The notes under the pieces are model-generated. The model did no database searches. It was not told the DNA's origin and worked only from the letters and a program-made list of their open reading frames with translations. The translations under genes and the position numbers were made by a program. 64,000 nt of DNA, taken from the NCBI RefSeq assembly GCF_000496755.2, contig NZ_AYKS02000063.1, forward strand, positions 1-64,000, in the 5' to 3' direction. This document shows positions 37,333 to 45,959 of this stretch, piece by piece (positions within the stretch are counted from its first letter, which is position 1; the number at the start of each line of letters is the position of its first letter). Source of the stretch: Serratia sp. DD3 (lineage in GTDB: Bacteria; Pseudomonadota; Gammaproteobacteria; Enterobacterales; Enterobacteriaceae).

Positions 37333-38937
37333 TTATTTAGTAATATCTGCATCCGCATAGCTATTCAACGTTAATGGGCTCGCCACCACACCCGTGACTT
37401 TCTTGCTGGTTGCTAACGCATTCAGCGGGTGGAAAAGTGGGATCCACGGTAAATTCTCCTGGAAGATCACCTGCGCTTGTTTATACATTGCAGTCCGCTT
37501 TTCAATATTGGACTCAGCACGTGCATCTTTCAGTAATTGATCAAAGGGTTTATCACACCAACGTGAGAAGTTGCTGCCATCTTCCAATCCTGCACAGGAG
37601 AGGTTATTTGACAGGAAGTTATCTGGGTCACCATTATCTGACGCCCAACCCAATACCACTGACATATGCTCACCATCACGCGCTCGGCGTAATAATTCGC
37701 CCCACTCAATGGTTTTAATATCGACGTTGACACCAATTTTCTTGAAGTCTGCCTGCAACATTTCAGCGGTTAATTTAGGATTGGGGTTAGAACCACTGGT
37801 ACCAGGACGCACCCAGATCTCCATATCAAAACCGTTCGGATGACCCGCTTCCGCCAGGAGTTGCTTGGCTTTCTCTATATTCAGCTCAAGGGGCTTAATA
37901 TCGGAGTCATAGCTCCATTGTGAAGGCGGATAGGGGTTGGTCATTGGCGATGCCGCATTGGCGGTCACCACTTTAATCAGATTAGGGCGATCCACCGCCA
38001 GGGCTAATGCCTGACGCACCAATTTATTATCCAACGGTGCCTTTTGGGTATTAACCTGCAAATAAGAACTGGTCAGTGCCTGGCCTCTAAGCAAATTAAA
38101 CTTGCTATCCGCTTCAATGGCTGACCAATCTTGTGGGCTCGGGTAGAGCATCACATCACATTCACCGGCTTTCAGGCGCTGTAAGCGCACAGAAGCATCA
38201 GGGGCAATACTGAAAATCAATTGGTCGATTTTTGGCTTACCGCGGAAATAGGTCGGGTTGGCTTCATAACGGACCATCTGATCTTTGTTATAACGCTTAA
38301 AGACAAACGGCCCGGTACCTACCGGTTTCACATCCATATCGCGCACTTTGTTCGCTTTTTCTAATTGCGTGGCATATTCATGTGAAAGTATCGAGGTAAA
38401 GCCCATGGCCAAATCGGCCAAGAATGGGGCTTCAGGGCGGTTTAATTCGATGCGCACTGTGTAGTCATCAACACGATCAATAGATTTGATCATCTCCTTA
38501 AAACCCATGGCCTGTGCGTAAAACCAACCTTGTACCGCGGTTTTATACCATAGGTTGTTCGGATCAATCTGGCGTTGCAGGCTATAAACCACATCGTCCG
38601 CATTCATATTGCGTGTGGGTTTAAACCAAGGGGTGGTATGGAATTGCACATCTTTGCGCAAGTGAAAGGTATAGGTTTTACCGTCTGGGCTAATTTCCCA
38701 GCTTTCTGCCAGGGCAGGTCTCAGTTCCGTGGTGCCTGGTTTAAAGTCAATCAGGCGATTATACAGCGCCTCAGATGAGGCATCAGCCGTAGAGTTGGCA
38801 TGATACAAGGAGTAGTCAAAGCCATCGGGACTCGCTTCGGTACAGACTTTCAGTGTTTTCGTGGGTTCGGCAGCATTCGCCATACTTGCCATCAACAACA
38901 AACTAGCCCCGACACTCAACGTGAATTTCTTGATCAT
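37333..38937 (-). CDS. Peptide-type ABC transporter substrate-binding protein (DppA-like)
   Basis: The 534-residue periplasmic protein of the SBP_bac_5 family has a signal peptide (MIKKFTLSVGASLLLMASMANA). Mature segments such as KTLKVCTEASPDGFDYSLYHANSTADAS and WEISPDGKTYTFHLRKDVQFH are close to dipeptide-binding DppA. It captures the solute for the permeases at 31.0-33.0 kb. It is the first gene of the ten-gene minus-strand operon; CAGGAG precedes the ATG. Di- or oligopeptides are the likely ligands, but heme, opines or glutathione are also bound by the family. Confidence 0.92.
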   Translation of the reverse strand: MIKKFTLSVGASLLLMASMANAAEPTKTLKVCTEASPDGFDYSLYHANSTADASSEALYNRLIDFKPGTTELRPALAESWEISPDGKTYTFHLRKDVQFHTTPWFKPTRNMNADDVVYSLQRQIDPNNLWYKTAVQGWFYAQAMGFKEMIKSIDRVDDYTVRIELNRPEAPFLADLAMGFTSILSHEYATQLEKANKVRDMDVKPVGTGPFVFKRYNKDQMVRYEANPTYFRGKPKIDQLIFSIAPDASVRLQRLKAGECDVMLYPSPQDWSAIEADSKFNLLRGQALTSSYLQVNTQKAPLDNKLVRQALALAVDRPNLIKVVTANAASPMTNPYPPSQWSYDSDIKPLELNIEKAKQLLAEAGHPNGFDMEIWVRPGTSGSNPNPKLTAEMLQADFKKIGVNVDIKTIEWGELLRRARDGEHMSVVLGWASDNGDPDNFLSNNLSCAGLEDGSNFSRWCDKPFDQLLKDARAESNIEKRTAMYKQAQVIFQENLPWIPLFHPLNALATSKKVTGVVASPLTLNSYADADITK

Positions 38938-39117
38938 GATCGCTCCTGAAATGTTAATTAAAAAGACCCACTATCCCTTGGCGACTTAAAACTGTCGCTT
39001 TGATTGACCGCAGACGAACACTCGCTTTATCCCTGAGCCTCGCCGTTGACCGCCTGCAAAACGGTTACCTACCAATTTGACTCGCCAATCGCTGGCTGGC
39101 GTCTTGCTCACCAAGAC

Positions 39118-39822
39118 TCATCGCCCGATAGCAACACCAGCCGGGTTGAGTACGAGTTGAACATTGGCGCGTTTGGCGGCATTTTGCAGATGCTGTTCCA
39201 TAGCCTCTCGGGCCAAATGAGGCTCACCCATTTTTATGGCTAAAAAGATCTGCTTATGCTCCGCTAACGCCGGTTCCATATCCGCAAAACTGCCGTGCGG
39301 TGGTGTTTTACTCTGCTCATACGGTTGACGAATGAGCTTGATAATCTCTTGCAACAAACGATTACCGGCAATACGAATGATCTGGGCGTGAAAATCCAGG
39401 TCACACAGCTTAACCACTAACAGATCACCCTGTTTTGCCGCCTGATAGGCATCAGCAATCGACGTCTCCAGACCGACAATATCGCTTTCTATGGCGTTGA
39501 CCGCAGCATGAGCGGCAGCAAAACCTTCAAGCTGATGGCGCATTGCCAGCACTTCAGCCAGTGAGTAGTTTTCAAACCCCCACTGCGGCTGTTCCGTAGA
39601 AGTGCGTGCGGCGACATACACCCCCTTCCCCGGCTTAATACTGACCAGCCCGCGTGACTCAAGATAACTGAGTGTTTCACGCAATGAAGCGCGGCTAAGT
39701 TGAAGTATTTTCGCCAGTTCGTGCTGTGAGGGGAGACGCTGCCCAACGGCCCATTCTCCTGCGCCAATCCGTGCTTCTATCTGCTGAATAGCTTGTTGCA
39801 CTACAGACATTTTGGTCGTCAC
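39118..39822 (-). CDS. GntR/FadR-subfamily transcriptional regulator
   Basis: The protein (234 residues from GTG 39822, 242 if started at ATG 39846) has an N-terminal winged helix (QRLPSQHELAKILQLSRASLRETLSYLESRGL) and a C-terminal FCD effector domain with metal-type His and Asp positions (LCDLDFHAQIIRIAGN). FCD regulators usually sense an organic acid and repress nearby catabolic genes. The GTG was preferred because AAGGA lies 7 bases before it, while ATG 39846 has no ribosome site. It lies 180 bases upstream of the ABC operon on the same strand and is the likely local regulator. Confidence 0.88.
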   Translation of the reverse strand: MTTKMSVVQQAIQQIEARIGAGEWAVGQRLPSQHELAKILQLSRASLRETLSYLESRGLVSIKPGKGVYVAARTSTEQPQWGFENYSLAEVLAMRHQLEGFAAAHAAVNAIESDIVGLETSIADAYQAAKQGDLLVVKLCDLDFHAQIIRIAGNRLLQEIIKLIRQPYEQSKTPPHGSFADMEPALAEHKQIFLAIKMGEPHLAREAMEQHLQNAAKRANVQLVLNPAGVAIGR

Positions 39823-39848
39823 TACTGAGTCCTTACTCTGTGGCATGA

Positions 39849-39866
39849 CAGGTCAGACAGGTTAGA
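39849..39866. repeat. Two 9-bp direct repeats upstream of the GntR gene
   Basis: CAGGTCAGA and CAGGTTAGA lie head to tail, and a third degenerate unit follows. They lie 27-44 bases before the GTG start and could be an autoregulatory operator. Confidence 0.3.
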
Positions 39867-40118
39867 CGTGTCACACAGTTAGAAAATGATGGATATGAAT
39901 TTTTTTGTCAATTCTGATGAAAAATTCAGTTACCGTTAGGTTAAAATCCTTTTTTTCATAAAAAATTCATATAGTAAGCATTAATTAGTTCATCTTTGTC
40001 TGGTTGAAAATATATTAATCTTAGCGCGTGATACTTTTAGACGAGGATAAAACATGATGAATGACTATAGAGAGGGAATATTTCAGGATGGGGATAACGC
40101 GTGTTGTCTAACCAGACT
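39867..40118. other. Gene-free AT-rich stretch upstream of the GntR gene
   Basis: No gene is supported. It should contain the promoter of the regulator gene. A 30-codon frame starting at 40054 runs into the hairpin at 40119-40138 and is considered chance. Confidence 0.4.
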
Positions 40119-40138
40119 GGGCACACCTGGGTGTGCCC
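40119..40138 (-). terminator. Hairpin after FAD oxidoreductase gene, possible terminator
   Basis: The arms GGGCACACC and GGTGTGCCC are perfectly complementary over 9 bp around a 2-base centre (a 7-bp stem with 6-base loop is realistic). It lies 14 bases past the stop. There is no T-run. Confidence 0.5.
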
Positions 40139-40152
40139 GTCAGTAATGCGGA

Positions 40153-41514
40153 TCAGTGAATACGTGCCCCTTGCTTAACCAAGGTTTGCTGCAGTGCTTT
40201 GATATCAATATTCCGCACCGTGACACCTTGCTTGACGGATTCCGCTGCTGCGGTGCCCGCCGCCTGCCCCGTTACGGAACAGCACATCATATTACGCATT
40301 GAGGTATGGGCAATCACCCCGGCGGAAATACAACGCCCCGCCACCAGCAAGTTATCAATCACTTTCGGTAACAGGCAACGGTATGGGATCTGGAAGTAAT
40401 TACCGGTGGTCGGCAGAATCAAATAACCACTGCCATCGATAAACTCAGGGAAGATACCCACGCTGTCTTCACAGCGGCCTTGCTGTAAGACATAGTCGTC
40501 CTGAACACGCACTTCGCCGTCAATCAGACGAGATTCACGGGTGCCCAAGGTCATACCAAAGTTGCGTAATTTGGCATTTTCAAAACCCGGTACGTAGTGA
40601 CGCAATGCATCAATCGCCCATATGGCTTGTTGCCGCCCGGCAATTTCCGCTTTGGTCAAATCCCAGACATTGGTGCAGTCATAACCAAAGGCATAGACCA
40701 TATTAAGCTGCATCACCTCACCGGCATCGGTAAAGCTGGACCAGGTTCCGGCAATGGCGGAAGCATCCCCCGGGATCACCCCTTCTTCCTGGGCTCGGGT
40801 AAAGATATCTTCCATATAAGGGCTGAACATATCATCTTCTTTACCGGTGGTTTTAATGGTCCAGTTCTTACCCCAATCAGCATAGGTGGGTTTAAGCTCT
40901 TCATTGACAAACTTCTGGAATTTTTTCACGTCAACGCCAGAACAATGGAACATCACCGTCACCCCCATCAACTGCTCTTTAGGGCGTTGATAATAAGGAG
41001 CACCCGCTTTTGCAGCGACATCCGCATCACCGGTACAGTCAACAATACGTTGAGCAAGAATCGCCCCGCGGCCTGACTTGGATTCCACAATCACCCCAGT
41101 CATGGTATTTCCTTCCTTGATCACCTCCACCACCCAAGAATGGTATAACGGTGTGACCCCGGCGTCGGTGATCATTTTATCTGCCACCACCTTGAAACCT
41201 TCAGAGTCAATCACCTGGCTGATGGATTGCGGTTCCGGGCGGGTAAAACCCATTTCTTGCGCCCGAAGTTCATATTCCCGGCCAATCCCTTCACAATCTA
41301 TGGTGCCTGGGTGGCGGTACCAGGCAAAACTTTCTACGCCAACCTGGGTCAGCACCCCGCCTAAGCAGCCATAGCGTTCAACGATCATGGTTTTGGCTCC
41401 ACATCGCGCAGCCGCAATCGCCGCAGTCAAACCGGATGGCCCTCCCCCTATGACCAGCACTTCTGTTTCTGCAATAATCGGGATCTCTTTAGGTGATTCA
41501 ATTAATGTTTTCAT
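40153..41514 (-). CDS. FAD-dependent oxidoreductase, paralog 2
   Basis: The 453-residue flavoprotein has the FAD loop VIGGGPSGLTAA near residue 25 and the second contact DCTGDADVAAKAG. It is collinear with the 25021-26391 product (shared RPEPQSISQ, VESKSGRGA and VGIFPEFIDGSG). ATG 41514 was chosen; an in-frame TTG at 41529 is less likely. It lies downstream of the BCCT transporter gene in one operon, mirroring the oxidoreductase-antiporter pair at 25 kb. Substrate unknown; BCCT proteins move trimethylammonium compounds, so a quaternary amine derivative is possible. Confidence 0.85.
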   Translation of the reverse strand: MKTLIESPKEIPIIAETEVLVIGGGPSGLTAAIAAARCGAKTMIVERYGCLGGVLTQVGVESFAWYRHPGTIDCEGIGREYELRAQEMGFTRPEPQSISQVIDSEGFKVVADKMITDAGVTPLYHSWVVEVIKEGNTMTGVIVESKSGRGAILAQRIVDCTGDADVAAKAGAPYYQRPKEQLMGVTVMFHCSGVDVKKFQKFVNEELKPTYADWGKNWTIKTTGKEDDMFSPYMEDIFTRAQEEGVIPGDASAIAGTWSSFTDAGEVMQLNMVYAFGYDCTNVWDLTKAEIAGRQQAIWAIDALRHYVPGFENAKLRNFGMTLGTRESRLIDGEVRVQDDYVLQQGRCEDSVGIFPEFIDGSGYLILPTTGNYFQIPYRCLLPKVIDNLLVAGRCISAGVIAHTSMRNMMCCSVTGQAAGTAAAESVKQGVTVRNIDIKALQQTLVKQGARIH

Positions 41515-41574
41515 ATTCCATTCTCTCAATAAGTAAAATCGTTGGCTCTACAACGAAAGCCACAATTTCAAAGG

Positions 41575-43236
41575 TCAAACAGGAGATTCAGATTGGGTTC
41601 TTACGAACACGGTATCCGTTTGATTGTCTTGCTCACTGCTGATAGCTGATGGCGTTATGGTTAAATAAACCTTGCCGTCATTCGCCGGAACGGGAAAACC
41701 ACAAGGGAAATCTTGATTAATCTGTTTAATAAAACTATGTGCCACCATATAAATAACAAAACACAACGGGAACCCGGTTAGAATAGAAACAGTTTGCAGC
41801 GGTTTGAGGCTATGTGGATTAATAAAATAGAGTGAGAGTGATACCACACCGACCATAATTAACCAGAAAGCAATATTCCAGGGGGCAGGAGAGGTATCAG
41901 GTGCCAATTTTTCCTGCGTTGTCGCTGCCAGTGAATAACCCACCGCACAATGCCCGGTTATATAAGAGACCAAGGTAATCAAACCAAAGGCAAAGATAAA
42001 TAATGAGCCAAGGGGTAATTGCTCTAACATGGTGAAGACCACCGCACCCCGGCCTTTCTCCGCCATAACGCTAATAAGGTCAATACCACCTTTCATTTGC
42101 AGTGCAATACCAAAACTCGACAACACCATATAAAACACCATACAACCGAGCGAACCGGCCACCAAACCACCTAGCACTAATTCCCGAATAGTCCGCCCTT
42201 GGGATATTTTGGCAATAAAGAGTCCAAACGGTAGGGAATAGACCACCCACCAGGAAAAATAGAAAATAGTCCAGCTCTGGGGAAAGCCCCCTTCTCGAAT
42301 CACATCGGTCTGCAAACTCATATAAATAAAGTTCTGCAGCATTAAGCCTAAACCATCAACAGATTGGTTAAGAATAAATGCCAGTGGGCCACAAACCGCG
42401 ATACAGACCAACATCACCACATCCGCTTTGACATTCCAGTCACTTAATACCGACACGCCACGTTTTAAACCAAATATCAGGGCAACCAGCGGTACAAAGG
42501 TCCATAAGAAAATAACGAAGGTGTCAATAAACGCATTACTACTTTGCCACCCCATAACATAAACAATGGCATTGGAGATCAGTGGGGTTCCCAAGGCGAG
42601 TGAGGTCATCACTCCGCCGAGCAAACCAAACATAAACAGAAAATTAACCAGGTGCCCAGCCAAGCCATCGGCACGTTTGCCAAGCACTGGACGGGTAAAT
42701 TCGCTGACTTTAACCGATGCCTGTTGGCGCACATGCAGAAAGTAACCCATAGGCACCGCAGCAGCGATATACCAGGCCCAAGCTGATGGCCCCCAATGGA
42801 ACATGCCGTAAGCGGAAGCCCAACGGGCAGCATCAATGGAGCGTGGTGCCAGGCCAAAAGGCGGGGACTGAATAATGTAGATCCACTCTATGGCTCCCAG
42901 GTAAAGCACGCTGCCACCGGTACCAGAAGTAAAAATCATCCCTAACCAGACCCAAGTAGAAAAGGCAGGTTTCTCGCCTTTTTTCCCCAGCACCACATTA
43001 CCGTAGCGGGAGATGGCCAGAAAAAGGCAGAACACCACCACGGCAAAAGTGGTCAGCAGGAAAAACCACCCCAGTTGCCCGGTGGTAAACCCATGAATTT
43101 TTTCCAGGATCTGCCCACTGGTTTCCGGGGTATAAATAAAAATAGCAATCATGAGAAAAGTAATTATTGTGGCTGGCCAAAATACCGCTTTGTCAATTTT
43201 GACCTGACTGATCCGGGGGGCGGTGTTATTTTCCAT
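41575..43236 (-). CDS. BCCT-family transporter (betaine/carnitine/choline type)
   Basis: The 553-residue protein has about 12 hydrophobic segments. The BCCT signature is recognisable as FYFSWWVVYSLPFGLFIAKI followed by SQGRTIREL, but the usual WSP after the tryptophans reads YSLP. BCCT proteins move betaine, carnitine, choline or related zwitterions by Na+ or H+ symport or by exchange. The altered motif may mean a different ligand. The FAD oxidoreductase follows 60 bases on. A DhaR-like regulator gene is upstream on the same strand. Confidence 0.9.
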   Translation of the reverse strand: MENNTAPRISQVKIDKAVFWPATIITFLMIAIFIYTPETSGQILEKIHGFTTGQLGWFFLLTTFAVVVFCLFLAISRYGNVVLGKKGEKPAFSTWVWLGMIFTSGTGGSVLYLGAIEWIYIIQSPPFGLAPRSIDAARWASAYGMFHWGPSAWAWYIAAAVPMGYFLHVRQQASVKVSEFTRPVLGKRADGLAGHLVNFLFMFGLLGGVMTSLALGTPLISNAIVYVMGWQSSNAFIDTFVIFLWTFVPLVALIFGLKRGVSVLSDWNVKADVVMLVCIAVCGPLAFILNQSVDGLGLMLQNFIYMSLQTDVIREGGFPQSWTIFYFSWWVVYSLPFGLFIAKISQGRTIRELVLGGLVAGSLGCMVFYMVLSSFGIALQMKGGIDLISVMAEKGRGAVVFTMLEQLPLGSLFIFAFGLITLVSYITGHCAVGYSLAATTQEKLAPDTSPAPWNIAFWLIMVGVVSLSLYFINPHSLKPLQTVSILTGFPLCFVIYMVAHSFIKQINQDFPCGFPVPANDGKVYLTITPSAISSEQDNQTDTVFVRTQSESPV

Positions 43237-43466
43237 AGACTCTCTCTATTTCCTGCTAGCAGCCGTATGTGATATATATTAAATGGCTCGCTTAAATAGC
43301 AATAACAGTATTAGCTGATGCAATAACGGAACTTTGATAACTTACACAACTTGCCCGGTTACTCTGCTTTAATAAGAGGTTCTCTGTGAGGCCATAGACA
43401 ATTTCACCTATTACGGCGAAATGAGTTTCATATCGGAACAGAATTAAAAAAGTAGCAATTCAATTT
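43237..43466 (-). promoter_or_regulatory. Probable promoter region of the BCCT-FAD operon
   Basis: Gene-free region between the BCCT start and the terminator of the regulator gene. No convincing sigma-54 (GG-N10-GC) element was found on the minus strand by eye, which fits the lack of GAFTGA in the neighbouring activator. Confidence 0.35.
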
Positions 43467-43498
43467 GGAACGGTACCAATTATTCCCGGCACCGTTCC
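43467..43498 (-). terminator. Terminator of the DhaR-like regulator gene
   Basis: The hairpin GGAACGGT-A-CC against GG-C-ACCGTTCC (10 bp, one mismatch, 10-base loop) lies 15 bases past the stop. On the minus strand CTACTTTTTT follows about 10 bases later. Confidence 0.55.
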
Positions 43499-43513
43499 GA
43501 TTAACTGTCGACT

Positions 43514-45439
43514 TTAGGCGACTGCCCCTTGCAATCCATATTTATTGATTTTCCGCCATAGGGTTGTCCGCCCTATTTTTAATGCTTTGGCCATCTCGCT
43601 CATTTTACCGCCATACAGCTCCCAAGCGTGTTCAATAGTCTGTCTTTCAACCTCATCCAGGGACAATAGCGGTGGCAATGAGCCAGCCACACCGTGGTGC
43701 AGGTTGTTTTTTATTTCATCTGGCAGCTCTTCAAAATAGATCACATGCCCTTTGCGGTGCAGCAATATTTTTTCTATTTTATTCTTGAGTTCTGAATTAT
43801 TCCCTTTCCAACTGTAATTCATTAGCGCCTCCATGGCTTTATCGTCAATGGAAATAAAGGTGTTATTGGCTTTACCATGTTCTTTAATCAACGTTTCAAT
43901 AATACAGTGCACATCCTCTTTACGGCTTCTTAATGGCGGTATATCAATTTCGTGAATAGAAATTTCATAATAGAGTTGGCGGCTAAAGCGGTTTTGCGAC
44001 ACATACAGGCCAAGATCAGATTGCGCACTGGCAATAAACTGGAAGTTCACCGGGATCAACCGCTGGCTATCACTGCGCATCACTAAACCGGTCTTAAGCA
44101 TTTTCAACAAAGCACTCTGCAACGTGGCCGGCAGATACTCTATATTCTCCAGATAAAGTGTACCGCCATGGGCCAGCTCAAATTTTGAAGACTGCCCTTT
44201 GTCTTCATCGTAACCCAGGACTTCTTTTTCCATATTATCGGGGTGTAACATGCCACAATTGAGCGTAATAAAAGGCCCGGTTTTAAATTCGCTCTCGTTA
44301 TGTATTGCCATCGCCAGGCCCAGTTTGCCCACTCCCTCTTCGCCATATAACAGGATCGGTACTCTGGATTTTATTGCCCGTTTGGCTACGGTGATGACAT
44401 GGCGCATTTTCTTTGACGCCGCAGGCAAGTTTTCAAAGGTGATATTGGCGCTGCGACCAATTTGCCGCTGAGCCAGCTCACGGATTTTATCCAGCGGGTG
44501 CGAGAGCAACAGAAAACTGTTATCACTCAATGGGCGTAGCGTGACCAGGGCTTCAATAAACTCCCCCAGTACCTCTACAGTGATCTGTTTACGCACCAAT
44601 TTTACCCGTTGTTCAATCCCTGCCATGATCACTGGCGAAAAACGGATCACATGATGTATATTTTTGCCAATAATGTCATTGACCGGTAAATTGAACGCCT
44701 TGGCCGCCTGAGGATTAATCATGGTGATAATCATGTTTTCATCCCAAGCCAGCAAACCATCATCCATACATTCCAGCACCGCATTGCGCTGACATAACAC
44801 ATTATTCGTGCTCAGTTGCTCACTGGTAAGATGCAGCCGGAGTTCAACCTCTCGGGCGCAAGCGTGAGAGATCATCAAACTTTGTTTACTGTGACACTCT
44901 GCGCGTCTAAGTAGCAGGATCGCCCCACACTTTTTGCCATTTAAATCGAAAAATGGCGAAGCGGCACAGGCGTAAGGGTGCAGATGTTTGTTGTAATGCT
45001 CTGCGGTTAGCACTTCTACTGGCTCATTCTGGTCGAGGCAAAGGCTAACCGCATTGGTACCAATAATCCCCTCATTCCAAAAACAGCCTTTTTTCAACCC
45101 TAACTGGGCAAGTTCATTAAGCAGATTGGGATGCCCAACCAGTGATAACATGCAGCCATTGTCGTCAGTTACCGCCAGGATCATCTCTTCAGGCTCCGCC
45201 AACGCATAGATATCTTCAATCACGATTCCAGCCACCAGGATGGTGGTGCGATGGCGGTGCAATAGCGAGTTCAAGGTATATCCAGAAACAATATGCGGTT
45301 TCATCCACTTATAGGGGCTGGATTGCTTACAACAACGTTCCCAGGATTTAAGTATCGGTGAAGATAAAAACTCCGGTGCAACCCAATGATGTTTTTGAAA
45401 AAAGTCCCACCGTTTTTTAAGTTCTATTTGCGTTTCCAT
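43514..45439 (-). CDS. DhaR-like AAA+ transcriptional activator lacking GAFTGA
   Basis: The 641-residue protein has an N-terminal SPILKSWERCCK segment and GAF-like sensor (to about 200), a PAS domain (about 215-310, VLECMDDGLLAWDEN), an AAA+ domain (about 340-565, Walker A GEEGVGKLGLA) and a Fis-type HTH at the C-terminus (MAKALKIGRTTLWRKINKYG). The sigma-54 contact loop GAFTGA is missing: the text runs GYDEDKGQSSKFELAHGG. E. coli DhaR has the same gap and acts at sigma-70 promoters. Similarity to DhaR covers all domains. It may control dhaKLM 19 kb away, or the adjacent BCCT-FAD pair. Confidence 0.85.
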   Translation of the reverse strand: METQIELKKRWDFFQKHHWVAPEFLSSPILKSWERCCKQSSPYKWMKPHIVSGYTLNSLLHRHRTTILVAGIVIEDIYALAEPEEMILAVTDDNGCMLSLVGHPNLLNELAQLGLKKGCFWNEGIIGTNAVSLCLDQNEPVEVLTAEHYNKHLHPYACAASPFFDLNGKKCGAILLLRRAECHSKQSLMISHACAREVELRLHLTSEQLSTNNVLCQRNAVLECMDDGLLAWDENMIITMINPQAAKAFNLPVNDIIGKNIHHVIRFSPVIMAGIEQRVKLVRKQITVEVLGEFIEALVTLRPLSDNSFLLLSHPLDKIRELAQRQIGRSANITFENLPAASKKMRHVITVAKRAIKSRVPILLYGEEGVGKLGLAMAIHNESEFKTGPFITLNCGMLHPDNMEKEVLGYDEDKGQSSKFELAHGGTLYLENIEYLPATLQSALLKMLKTGLVMRSDSQRLIPVNFQFIASAQSDLGLYVSQNRFSRQLYYEISIHEIDIPPLRSRKEDVHCIIETLIKEHGKANNTFISIDDKAMEALMNYSWKGNNSELKNKIEKILLHRKGHVIYFEELPDEIKNNLHHGVAGSLPPLLSLDEVERQTIEHAWELYGGKMSEMAKALKIGRTTLWRKINKYGLQGAVA

Positions 45440-45910
45440 TATTACCTCTGGTCTGTCTTATTAATAAGAAGTGCTTATATTAAAATCCTTTTCATTTTTT
45501 ATATTTTTTGTGGGAGTCTCTACTGATATTACACAAATTAATTTCATGAAATTTGATGGCCTGCACAAAAATCACCCACCAGATTTGCAAAGTAGGGGTT
45601 TATAGACTATTAATATTTTTTCAGTCATCTTAAATTTCATTTTTTATTTGTTAGATCAGTGAGTTTTAGTGAGTATACTCCCGTTAGCCAATCGTATTAA
45701 TAACTGCTATTACCACAGGTGATAGGAAAGAAAATGTTAAACTTGCGAGTTTGTTCACACTATGCGCCAACGCCAGCGCTAACTTTATTTAAGTTAATGT
45801 ATGAGTAATCACACTATGCTATTTATTACTGAATTAACAAGGTGCCATGAGTTAAATAATACCTAACGACACCCACTTTATGACAATCTTTATTATTTCT
45901 GCTACTGATA
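45440..45910. other. AT-rich intergenic region upstream of the DhaR-like gene
   Basis: No firm gene is seen. It should contain the promoter of the regulator. A 24-codon frame on the plus strand at 45734-45808 (starts MLNLRVCSHY) has AGGAAAG at good spacing but no recognisable similarity. Confidence 0.4.
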
Positions 45911-45946
45911 ACAATCCAGGAAAGTTATTTCCCCCTCCTGGATTGT
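45911..45946 (-). terminator. Terminator of the gcl-hyi-glxR operon
   Basis: A perfect 11-bp stem (ACAATCCAGGA against TCCTGGATTGT) with a 14-base loop lies 13 bases past the glxR stop. No long T-run follows on the minus strand. Confidence 0.6.
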
Positions 45947-45959
45947 GTCGCTAAATCCG

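Noticed and set aside
40054..40146. 30-codon frame with a fair ribosome site
   Set aside because: It overlaps the terminator-like hairpin of the FAD gene and has no similarity to known peptides.
43237..43513. Sigma-54 promoter upstream of the BCCT gene
   Set aside because: No GG-N10-GC element with the right spacing was found, and the neighbouring activator lacks GAFTGA, so sigma-54 control is not supported.
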